Below are positions 6,322 to 12,084 of a stretch of DNA of 12,084 nt, piece after piece (the first letter of the stretch is position 1; the number at the start of each line of letters is the position of its first letter). The notes below the pieces were generated by a model that searched no databases, was not told where the DNA came from, and was given only the letters and a program-made list of their open reading frames with translations. Origin of the DNA: DATILI01 sp035476635 (lineage in GTDB: Bacteria > Pseudomonadota > Gammaproteobacteria > Burkholderiales > Burkholderiaceae_C). The stretch spans positions 1-12,084 of the forward strand of contig DATILI010000068.1 in the NCBI GenBank assembly GCA_035476635.1, given 5' to 3'. A program made the position numbers and the translations under genes.

Positions 6322-8166
6322 ATGGAGCCCGGATCCCCCTTCCATCTCGACCTCATTTCCCTTGAAGAGGCGGACACGCTTGCCGGCCTGTTCGAGCGGC
6401 GCTGCGAACACTCGCCCGATGGCGAGGCCTACCGCCAGTTCGACCCCGCGAGTGGCGCCTGGCAGGGCTGCTCGTGGCGCGAAATGCGCGAACGCGTGAG
6501 CCAGTGGCGCGGCGCCCTGGCGCGTGAGGGCCTGCCGCCAGGCGAGCGTGTCGCCGTCATGCTGAAGAACAGCATCGAATGGGTCTGCTTCGACCAGGCC
6601 GCCCAATCGCTGGGCCTGGTGGTGGTGCCCCTCTATCCCACCGACAACCCCGAAAACATCGCCTACATCCTGGGCGACTGCGGCGCGCGGGTGCTGCTGC
6701 TGGCGAACCTGCCCCGTTGGCTCGATCTGGCGCCGCATCAATCCCGCTTTCCCGGTCTCGCCCGTGTGCTCTGCTGCGAAGCGGCGCCAGGCGCCCGGCC
6801 GACGGGCGGCGAAGCCACGGTGAGCGAGGTGCAGGACTGGCTGCGCCAGCCGCCGGGCACCCTGGCGCCGCTTGCCGCCAACCCGATGGGGCTGGCCACC
6901 ATCGTCTATACGTCGGGCACGACCGGTCCGCCCAAGGGGGTGATGCTCTCGCACCGCAACATCCTGTCCAACGTCGACGCGGTGCTGAGACTGGTGCAGG
7001 TATTTCGCGAAGACCTGTTCCTCTCGTTCCTGCCGCTGTCCCACACGCTGGAACGCACGGTGGGCTACTACCTGCCGATGATGACCGGCAGCACTGTGGC
7101 TTTCGCGCGGTCGGTGCAGGACCTCGCGCAGGATCTCCGGACAGTCCGCCCCACGGCGCTCGTCTCGGTGCCACGGGTATATGAACGCATCTACGCCCGC
7201 CTGCAGCAGGAGCTGGAAGCCAGGGGCGCGCCGGCGAAGGCGCTCTTCGAATGGGCCGAGGACATCGGTTGGCGGCGCTTCGAAGCGGCGCAGCACCGAG
7301 GCCGGGATGCGGGGCTGGTGGCCGACATGATGTGGCCCGCGCTGCGGCATCTGGTCGCCGACAAGATCCTGGCGCACCTGGGCGGGCGGCTGCGCATCGC
7401 GGTTTCGGGCGGCGCGCCGATCTCGGCCCGCCTGATGCACAGCTTCATCGGCCTGGGCCTGCCTCTGCTGCAGGGCTACGGGCTGACCGAGGCATCCCCC
7501 ATCGTCACGGCCAACACGCTGGAGGACAATGTTCCGGCGTCGGTCGGCGTGCCGGTTCCCGGCGTGGACGTCCGCTTGGGCGAACAAGGCGAACTGCTGG
7601 TGAGGGGGCCCAATGTGATGATGGGCTACTGGAACGACCCCCAGAAGACCCGCGACGCCTTCACGGCCGACGGCTGGCTGCGCACCGGCGACCTCGCACG
7701 TATCGATGCCGATGGCCATGTGCACATCACGGGGCGTCTGAAGGAAATCCTGGTCACCTCCACAGGCGAGAAAGTGCCACCGGCCGACCTGGAACTGGCC
7801 ATCGCGGAAGACCCGTTGTTCGAGCAGGTGATGGTGCTGGGCGAAGGCCGGCCTTTTGTCTCGGCGCTAGTGGTCGTCAACCGCGACGCATGGCGCGCGT
7901 TGGCCGCCGAGCTGGACCTGGACGAGAACGATGCCACGGCGGTGAGGTCGGTCGCCGCCAGGGCCGCGCTGGTTCGCAGGGCCGGAGAGAGGCTGGGCGG
8001 CTTCCCCGTCTATGCGCGCGTGCGTGACCTGTGGCCGACACTGTCGCCCTGGACGGTGGACAACGGGCTGATCACACCGACAATGAAGCTCAAGCGCCGT
8101 GAACTGGAGCGGCGATTCGCCGCCGAGATCGAACAGTTGTACGCGGCGAATCACGCGCACGCCTGA
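6322..8166 (+). CDS. Long-chain fatty acid--CoA ligase (AMP-forming acyl-CoA synthetase)
   Basis: This 614-residue enzyme belongs to the ANL adenylating superfamily and should activate a fatty acid to acyl-CoA through an acyl-adenylate, feeding beta-oxidation or lipid synthesis. The P-loop IVYTSGTTGPPKG is at residues 194-206. FLPLSHTLERTVGYY is characteristic of the long-chain (FadD15/eukaryotic LACS-like) branch. The aromatic/Glu motif GYGLTEASP is at 385-393, GWLRTGDL with the ribose-binding Asp457 follows at 451-458, and GRLKEILVTSTGEKVPP comes after it. The catalytic lysine of the C-terminal domain is Lys589 in TPTMKLKRREL. All key residues are present and the length is typical. GGAG at 6313-6316 serves as a ribosome binding site for ATG 6322. 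It is divergent from the UMF1 transporter and convergent with the DUF6806-like gene, 13 bases away. Chain-length specificity cannot be read from the sequence. It is not an obvious orthologue of E. coli FadD, so no symbol is given. Confidence 0.92.
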   Translation: MEPGSPFHLDLISLEEADTLAGLFERRCEHSPDGEAYRQFDPASGAWQGCSWREMRERVSQWRGALAREGLPPGERVAVMLKNSIEWVCFDQAAQSLGLVVVPLYPTDNPENIAYILGDCGARVLLLANLPRWLDLAPHQSRFPGLARVLCCEAAPGARPTGGEATVSEVQDWLRQPPGTLAPLAANPMGLATIVYTSGTTGPPKGVMLSHRNILSNVDAVLRLVQVFREDLFLSFLPLSHTLERTVGYYLPMMTGSTVAFARSVQDLAQDLRTVRPTALVSVPRVYERIYARLQQELEARGAPAKALFEWAEDIGWRRFEAAQHRGRDAGLVADMMWPALRHLVADKILAHLGGRLRIAVSGGAPISARLMHSFIGLGLPLLQGYGLTEASPIVTANTLEDNVPASVGVPVPGVDVRLGEQGELLVRGPNVMMGYWNDPQKTRDAFTADGWLRTGDLARIDADGHVHITGRLKEILVTSTGEKVPPADLELAIAEDPLFEQVMVLGEGRPFVSALVVVNRDAWRALAAELDLDENDATAVRSVAARAALVRRAGERLGGFPVYARVRDLWPTLSPWTVDNGLITPTMKLKRRELERRFAAEIEQLYAANHAHA

Positions 8167-8179
8167 GGGCGCGCGGATG

Positions 8180-8812
8180 TCAGTGAAGGTGGCGCGGCCG
8201 GCGGCCGCCGCCGTGCCCCGCGCCGCCGCTGCCGCCACCACTGCCCCGTGGCGGCTTGCCGAGTTCCAGCGAATTGACGAGGGCGTCGAAGCGCTGGCTG
8301 AAGAGCTTGTCGACCTCGGCGACCACGCCGCCAAGTTCCGAGCCATCGAAGTGGCGCTCCATCAGGTTCACCACGTCCTCCACCAACAGGTCGCGCTGGA
8401 CCTGCATGATGGCTGCGGGGGTTGGCCCTACGAACAGCATCACGAAGTCATCACGCGACTCGGCTTCGGAGGGCTCTTCTTCTTCATCGAATTCGGCATC
8501 GTAGAACGTGACCTCGATGGCGGCGCCCTGCTCTGCCAGCTCGTTCAGGCTCATGCACATCTCGTCGAGCGACTGGCGGAAATCCTCGTCGCCGGGAACC
8601 GTCCAGCACATGCGCAGCACATGCTCGGGCGCATCGAACTTGATGCCAGGCTCTTCTTCGTAGGCGCTCTCGGCACCATCGGCCAGCGACTTGGCGCCAG
8701 CGTAGTTCCACATGGGCTTGAGGGCGTCCTGCAGCTGGGCGTAAGTCACGTCGGGGCGTAACGGCACGTCGCCATGGACGTGGATTTCAAACGGGGCGTT
8801 GTAGCGTGACAT
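8180..8812 (-). CDS. DUF6806-like acidic protein of unknown function
   Basis: This 210-residue protein resembles a conserved Burkholderiales family annotated as DUF6806, judged by recall of its N-terminus MSRYNAPFEIHVHGDVPLRP. It has no signal peptide or membrane segment and should be cytosolic. Residues 1-105 hold the conserved part, with YAGAKSLADGAESAYEEEPG and MCWTVPGDEDFRQSLDEMC. A very acidic stretch follows (about 105-122, EFDEEEEPSEAESRDD), then a second ordered segment (123-185). The tail (about 185-210) is rich in Gly, Arg and His (SGGGSGGAGHGGGRRPRHLH) and is probably disordered. ATG 8812 is preferred because upstream starts run into the RTX gene and give an unrelated low-quality N-terminus. 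It lies 61 bases downstream of the RTX gene on the same strand, so cotranscription is possible but not shown. The spacer 8813-8873 holds only a weak 6-bp GC hairpin without a T-run. Function is not known to me. Confidence 0.8.
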   Translation of the reverse strand: MSRYNAPFEIHVHGDVPLRPDVTYAQLQDALKPMWNYAGAKSLADGAESAYEEEPGIKFDAPEHVLRMCWTVPGDEDFRQSLDEMCMSLNELAEQGAAIEVTFYDAEFDEEEEPSEAESRDDFVMLFVGPTPAAIMQVQRDLLVEDVVNLMERHFDGSELGGVVAEVDKLFSQRFDALVNSLELGKPPRGSGGGSGGAGHGGGRRPRHLH

Positions 8813-8873
8813 GGGAGCGGCAGCGAATTGACTCGATGAGCAATTGTGCCACCGCCCCGTGCGGTGCCCGCGA

Positions 8874-11798
8874 TCAGCTGAAGATGAAATCAGCCGCGGT
8901 GACGGTGCCCACCACGCCGGTGAGCACGGCGATCTGCACCGCCTCGATCTCGCCGGTGCCGTCCACGTCGTACAGCAGCACGCCGGTCGCATCGTCGTAG
9001 ATCAGGCGGTCGCCGCTGTCGGCAGCCTCCGTGCCCACGTGGAACGCCTCGGTGAACTTGCCATTGGTCAGGTTGGCCTTGAACTCCGAGCTGTACAGCT
9101 GGATCTGGTCGTCTGCGACCACGAAGCCGGCGATGGTGTCGATGCCGCCATCGCTGGGCACGTGATCGAAGACGAAGCGGTCCAGGCCGGCCCCGCCGAT
9201 CAGCACGTCGCTGCCTTCGCCGCCGATCAGGGTGTCGTTGCCGTCTGCGCCGCTGAGCGTGTCATTGCCAGCCGCGCCGGTCAACTTGTTGTCCAGCGCA
9301 TTGCCGATGACCTGGTTGTCCAGCTCGTTGCCGTGCCCGCGCAGCGCGCTGCCGGCCAGCACCAGGTTCTCCACGTTGGCATAGCCGACCAACGAGAAGT
9401 TGACGGTGGCGATGATGGTATCGGTGCCCTCGCCTTCCAGCTCGACGATCAGGTCGTTGTCGTTGTCGACGCGGTAGTTGTCGTCCCCGGTGCCGCCGAT
9501 CATGCGGTCTTCGCCGGCCCCGCCGGTGAGCCAGTCGTTGCCGCCGCCACCCAGCAGGGTGTCCTTGCCGCCGGTGCCCTGGATGTTTTCGTCCGCATCG
9601 GTGCCCTGCACCCGGCCGGGCAGCCCGCCCGTGGGGCGCAGCACCGGCAGGTCAAGCGGCGGGGTGACCGGGTAGGCCACCTGCTGGGCCGCCGATTCCA
9701 CGCTTTCGCTCGCCCCGTAGGCGTCGGTGTAGCTGACCACCACCCGCACGAACAGGCTGGTCTGGTCGGAGGTGAGCGTGAACTGGTCGTCGCTGGCGCC
9801 GACGATGTCGCTCCAGGCGGTGGCCCCGTCCACCGAGGTCTGCCACTGGTAGCCGAAGGCGCCCAGGCCGTCCTCGTCAGAGATGGCGCTGGCATCGGCG
9901 GTGAGCACATTGCCCACCGTGAGGGTGCCGGTGTAGACAAGCGCGCCGGTGGGCAGGTCGTTGACGTTGGCCACCTGCTGGGAGGTGCTGGTGAACGGAG
10001 TCGTGCCGCTGTAGTCGTCGGTGGTCACGGCCGTCACGCGGATGTACTGGTCCACGTAGGTCTGGTCGTCCGCGATGTCGAAGCTGTCGTCGGTGGCGCC
10101 GGCGATGTTCACCCAGCTGGCGTCATCGCTGCTGACCTGCCACTGGTAGGCGATGCTGGCACCGCCGTCCACGTCGCTGAAGTCCGGGATATCGGCCGTG
10201 AGGGTCTGGCCTTCGGAGACGTCGCCACTGAAGGCCAGCGTGCCGGTGGCTTCGTCTTCGACGTTGATGACGACCTGAGAGCTGCTGGTGAAGGGCGTCG
10301 TGCCGCTGTAGTCGTCGGTGGTGACGGCCGTGACGCGGATGTACGCATCCACGTAGCTCTGGTCGCCGGGGATGTCGAAGGTGTCGTCGGTGGCGCCCGC
10401 AATGTTCTGCCAGTCGCTGCCGTCGCTGCTGGTCTGCCACTGGTAGGCGATGGTGGCGCCGCCGTCCTCGTCACTCAGATCCGGGATGTCCGCCGTGATG
10501 GTCTGGCCTTCGGAGACATTGCCGCTGATGCCCAGCGTACCCGTGGCCTCGTCTTCGACGTTGATGACCACCTGGCTGGCGCTCGCAAAGGGGGTCGTGC
10601 CGCTGTAGTCGTCCGTCGTGACGGCCGTGACGCGGATGTACTGGTCCACGTAGGTCTGGTCGTCTGCGATCTCGAAGCTGTCGTCGGTGGCGCCAGCGAT
10701 GTTGACCCAGCTGGCGTCATCGCTGCTGAATTGCCACTGGTAGGCAATGGTGGCGCCGCCGTCCACGTCGGCGAGGTCAGGGATATCCGCCGTGACGGTC
10801 TGGCCCTCGGAGACATTGCCGCTGAAGGCCAGGGTGCCGGTGGCTTCGTCGTCCACGTTGATGACCACCTGGGAGCTGCTTGTGAACGGAGTTGTGCCGC
10901 TGTAGTCGTCGGTGGTGACGGCCGTGACGCGGATGTACGCGTCCACGTAGCTCTGGTCGCCGGGGATGGCGAAGCTGTCGTCGGTGGCGCCGGCGATGTT
11001 CGTCCAGCTGGAGTCATCGCTGCTGGTCTGCCACTGGTAGGCGATGCTGGCGCCGCCGTCTTCGTCGCTGAGGGCGGGGATGTCCGCTGTGACAGTCTGG
11101 CCCTCGGAAACATTGCCGCTGATGCTCAGCGTGCCCGTGGCTTCGTCTTCCACGTTATCCACTGCCACCCCGGCCGTGGCCCCGAAATCGGTCATACCGC
11201 CCAGTTGGTCGGTCGAGTAGGCGGTGACGCGGATGTCCAGCCCGACCAGGCTCTGGTCACCCGGGATGTTGAAAGTATCGTCTGTGGCACCGACGATGTC
11301 GGTCCAGCCGCCGCCATCGCTGGTCTGCCATTGGTAGCTGATGACCGCTCCGCCGTCGTCGTCGCTGAAGGCGGTGATGGCCGCGGTCAGCGTCTCGCCT
11401 TCAGCCGCGGTGCCAGTGACACCCAGCGTGCCCGAGGCGTCGTCCGCGTCCACCAGCTGGACCGAGACTTGTGATGAGTTCGAGGAAAGGAATGTACCGT
11501 CACTGGCATAGATGACGAATGCATTCACATCGGAGCCGGCGGCATCGAGGGGCGGCGTCCAGCGCAATTGACCCCCGCTTTCGATGAAGTCACTGGGCAA
11601 CGCAGGGACCCAATCCGCCCCATCCCATCGCTCCAGCGTGCCGCTGGTCACGCTGTCAATCATGAAGGAGATCGGGTCCTCGACATCGGCCGCGCCTGAT
11701 GCGGTCACCAGCTCCGCATAGGTGACAACGTAGGCAGTGTCTTCCGCTCCACCGGCAAGGGTGAAGGCGCTGCTGATGGTGGGTACATTTCCGGCCAT
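8874..11798 (-). CDS. RTX adhesin-like secreted protein with tandem Ig-like repeats
   Basis: This 974-residue, strongly acidic protein has the layout of a type I secreted RTX adhesin or matrix protein. Residues 1-117 form a cadherin-like domain (AEDTAYVVTYAEL, ISFMIDSVTSGTL, LRWTPPLDAAGSDVNAF). Residues 119-710 hold six Ig-like repeats of 97-99 residues, each with EG.T.TA, SD.DGG...YQWQ, GATDD and DQ..V...IRV. Residues 742-774 and 839-875 contain RTX nonapeptides (GGxGxDxLx) expected to bind calcium in a beta-roll, joined by an ANVENLVLAGSALRGHGNELDN segment. The last hundred residues resemble an RTX C-terminal domain and end in AADFIFS, fitting an uncleaved type I secretion signal. There is no N-terminal signal peptide. 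No protease, lipase or toxin domain is visible, so adhesion or surface scaffolding is the likely role. The start is backed by AAGGA six bases upstream. No secretion ABC transporter, membrane-fusion protein or TolC gene is in the window. tRNA-Leu lies 94 bases upstream on the same strand. Confidence 0.9.
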   Translation of the reverse strand: MAGNVPTISSAFTLAGGAEDTAYVVTYAELVTASGAADVEDPISFMIDSVTSGTLERWDGADWVPALPSDFIESGGQLRWTPPLDAAGSDVNAFVIYASDGTFLSSNSSQVSVQLVDADDASGTLGVTGTAAEGETLTAAITAFSDDDGGAVISYQWQTSDGGGWTDIVGATDDTFNIPGDQSLVGLDIRVTAYSTDQLGGMTDFGATAGVAVDNVEDEATGTLSISGNVSEGQTVTADIPALSDEDGGASIAYQWQTSSDDSSWTNIAGATDDSFAIPGDQSYVDAYIRVTAVTTDDYSGTTPFTSSSQVVINVDDEATGTLAFSGNVSEGQTVTADIPDLADVDGGATIAYQWQFSSDDASWVNIAGATDDSFEIADDQTYVDQYIRVTAVTTDDYSGTTPFASASQVVINVEDEATGTLGISGNVSEGQTITADIPDLSDEDGGATIAYQWQTSSDGSDWQNIAGATDDTFDIPGDQSYVDAYIRVTAVTTDDYSGTTPFTSSSQVVINVEDEATGTLAFSGDVSEGQTLTADIPDFSDVDGGASIAYQWQVSSDDASWVNIAGATDDSFDIADDQTYVDQYIRVTAVTTDDYSGTTPFTSTSQQVANVNDLPTGALVYTGTLTVGNVLTADASAISDEDGLGAFGYQWQTSVDGATAWSDIVGASDDQFTLTSDQTSLFVRVVVSYTDAYGASESVESAAQQVAYPVTPPLDLPVLRPTGGLPGRVQGTDADENIQGTGGKDTLLGGGGNDWLTGGAGEDRMIGGTGDDNYRVDNDNDLIVELEGEGTDTIIATVNFSLVGYANVENLVLAGSALRGHGNELDNQVIGNALDNKLTGAAGNDTLSGADGNDTLIGGEGSDVLIGGAGLDRFVFDHVPSDGGIDTIAGFVVADDQIQLYSSEFKANLTNGKFTEAFHVGTEAADSGDRLIYDDATGVLLYDVDGTGEIEAVQIAVLTGVVGTVTAADFIFS
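9174..9575 (-). other. RTX calcium-binding repeat region of the adhesin
   Basis: There are two clusters of glycine/aspartate nonapeptides. The first (residues 742-774) includes GGGGNDWL, GGAGEDRM and GGTGDDNY. The second (839-875) includes GAAGNDTL, GADGNDTL, GGEGSDVL and GGAGLDRF. These are hemolysin-type calcium-binding repeats that fold into a parallel beta-roll outside the cell, where calcium is available. The intervening segment, with VENLVLAGSALRGHGNELDN, is the common linker seen between RTX blocks. Confidence 0.9.
9669..11444 (-). repeat. Six tandem Ig-like repeats (297-bp unit) with a 594-bp higher-order period
   Basis: In protein order the units are R1 11148-11444, R2 10851-11147, R3 10554-10850, R4 10257-10553, R5 9960-10256 and R6 9669-9959. 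R1 to R5 are each exactly 99 codons; R6 is 97. The outer units R1 and R6 are the most diverged. R2-R5 alternate between two types. R2 and R4 share IPGDQSYVDAYIR, SISGN/GISGN and SDEDGG. R3 and R5 share IADDQTYVDQYIR, AFSG, DVDGG and DDASWVNIAG. At DNA level, GTACGC at 10341 recurs at 10935 and GTACTGG at 10044 recurs at 10638, both exactly 594 bases apart with long matching flanks. R2-R3 and R4-R5 are therefore copies of one two-unit block. Confidence 0.92.
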
Positions 11799-11804
11799 GA
11801 CAAT

Positions 11805-11809
11805 TCCTT
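11805..11809 (-). promoter_or_regulatory. Ribosome binding site of the RTX gene
   Basis: Read on the minus strand this is AAGGA, six bases before ATG 11798, and it decides the start. The remaining spacer up to the tRNA (11810-11892) holds no convincing promoter. TTTACA- and TACATT-like hexamers are present, but none has a good partner. Confidence 0.7.
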
Positions 11810-11892
11810 AGCTTCTGCTGGACTGTAAAGCCAGGAAATGTAGCAGGCGGCAACAATTTCGAACAGCAGGCACTGTCCGTCCGTGCTTGAAG

Positions 11893-11984
11893 TGGTGCCT
11901 CGAGCCGGAATCGAACCGGCACGCCGCCTTCCGGCAAGCGGCGGATTTTAAGTCCGCTGTGTCTACCTATTTCACCATCGAGGC
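11893..11984 (-). tRNA. tRNA-Leu(UAA), CCA encoded
   Basis: This is a complete class II tRNA of 92 bases including CCA. The acceptor stem pairs GCCTCGA with TCGAGGC, followed by discriminator A and an encoded CCA (11893-11895). The D-arm contains GGTAGACAC. The anticodon stem GCGGA/TCCGC encloses the loop CTTAAAA, with anticodon TAA at 11948-11950. A long variable arm, typical of leucine tRNAs, precedes the T-arm with loop TTCGATT. The upstream neighbour is a probable tRNA-Cys, the same order as in the glyW-cysT-leuZ cluster of E. coli. Confidence 0.96.
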
Positions 11985-12000
11985 CCGTGCGCATTGTCGG

Positions 12001-12044
12001 CCAAAAAAGAAAACAGCCCCGGCAACTTTCATTGACGGGGCTGT
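12001..12044 (-). terminator. Rho-independent terminator between the two tRNA genes
   Basis: On the minus strand ACAGCCCCG pairs perfectly with CGGGGCTGT (plus-strand arms 12036-12044 and 12013-12021) around a 14-base loop. The tract TTTCTTTTTTGG (12012-12001) follows. A 9-bp GC-rich stem with a nine-T tract broken by one C is a strong intrinsic terminator. It lies six bases after the CCA end of the upstream tRNA and 16 bases before the first base of tRNA-Leu. Confidence 0.88.
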
Positions 12045-12049
12045 CTGTC

Positions 12050-12084
12050 TGGAGGCGCGGGGCGGAGTCGAACCGCCCTGGATG
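12050..12084 (-). tRNA. 3' part of a tRNA, probably tRNA-Cys(GCA), cut by the window edge
   Basis: The visible end shows CCA (12050-12052), discriminator U (12053), the 3' acceptor strand CCGCGCC (12054-12060), and a T-arm GGCGG/CCGCC with loop TTCGACT. The anticodon is outside the window. Discriminator U occurs mainly in cysteine and glycine tRNAs. The GGCGCGG acceptor implied here and the TTCGACTCCG T-arm resemble E. coli tRNA-Cys more than tRNA-Gly. Its place just upstream of tRNA-Leu(UAA) also fits. Confidence 0.78.

Noticed and set aside
6247..7725. A 492-codon minus-strand open frame opposite the acyl-CoA synthetase gene
   Set aside because: The plus-strand frame carries all acyl-CoA synthetase motifs with catalytic residues. 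The antisense product is Arg/His/Gln-rich low-complexity sequence typical of GC-rich shadow frames.
8813..8873. Possible terminator between the RTX gene and the DUF6806-like gene
   Set aside because: On the minus strand CACCGC and GCGGTG can form a 6-bp stem around a five-base loop, but no T-run follows and the stem is short, so termination cannot be supported.
9669..11444. CRISPR array or noncoding satellite suggested by regular repeats
   Set aside because: The 297-bp period is exactly 99 codons, the frame stays open throughout, and differences between units look like protein-level variation. There are no short repeats with unique spacers.
8844..11474. An 876-codon open frame on the plus strand, antisense to the RTX gene
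   Set aside because: The RTX frame has clear domains, a ribosome binding site and repeats that match at protein level. The antisense frame is open because the repeated GC-rich codons rarely form stops in that phase. Its translation is a monotone of Val, Gly, Ala and Asp with no recognisable domain.
11893..11984. tRNA-Leu as an integration site for a genomic island containing the RTX gene
   Set aside because: I see no integrase gene and no second copy of the tRNA 3' end elsewhere in the window. The base composition of the neighbouring genes does not look foreign.

Overview
The window is GC-rich, densely packed bacterial chromosome. It suggests a betaproteobacterium of the order Burkholderiales, probably Comamonadaceae or a close relative. 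The support is a class I fumarase beside glutamate racemase, a DUF6806-type protein, a DUF6502-type protein, and the short CCCTCTCCC/GGGAGAGGG intergenic palindrome common in such genomes. This placement rests on family recall, not on a search.

Layout from left to right. (1) Positions 1-1503, plus strand: the 3' end of a class I fumarate hydratase gene, a REP-like hairpin, then murI. (2) Positions 1500-4852: a divergent module. A DUF6502-like putative regulator and a small overlapping lipoprotein gene run leftward, and a large beta-propeller lipoprotein runs rightward. A perfect 10+1+10 bp palindrome lies in the 64-bp space between the two start codons. (3) Positions 4854-8166: an UMF1/Atg22-type major facilitator transporter on the minus strand, divergent from a long-chain acyl-CoA synthetase on the plus strand. 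(4) Positions 8180-11798, minus strand: a small acidic DUF6806-like cytosolic protein, with a 974-residue RTX adhesin-like protein upstream of it. The adhesin has a cadherin-like N-terminus, six tandem Ig-like repeats, RTX calcium-binding repeats and a type I secretion-like C-terminus. (5) Positions 11893-12084, minus strand: tRNA-Leu(UAA), an intrinsic terminator, and the 3' part of a probable tRNA-Cys cut by the window edge.

Most of this is housekeeping: TCA cycle, peptidoglycan precursor, fatty-acid activation and tRNAs. Two parts stand out. The regulator/lipoprotein/beta-propeller cluster looks like a self-contained and little-described envelope module with its own operator. The RTX protein shows a two-unit (594 bp) higher-order repeat, which implies recent duplication and homogenisation inside the gene. 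No insertion sequence, integrase, CRISPR array or phage gene is visible. All intergenic stretches are under 200 bp.
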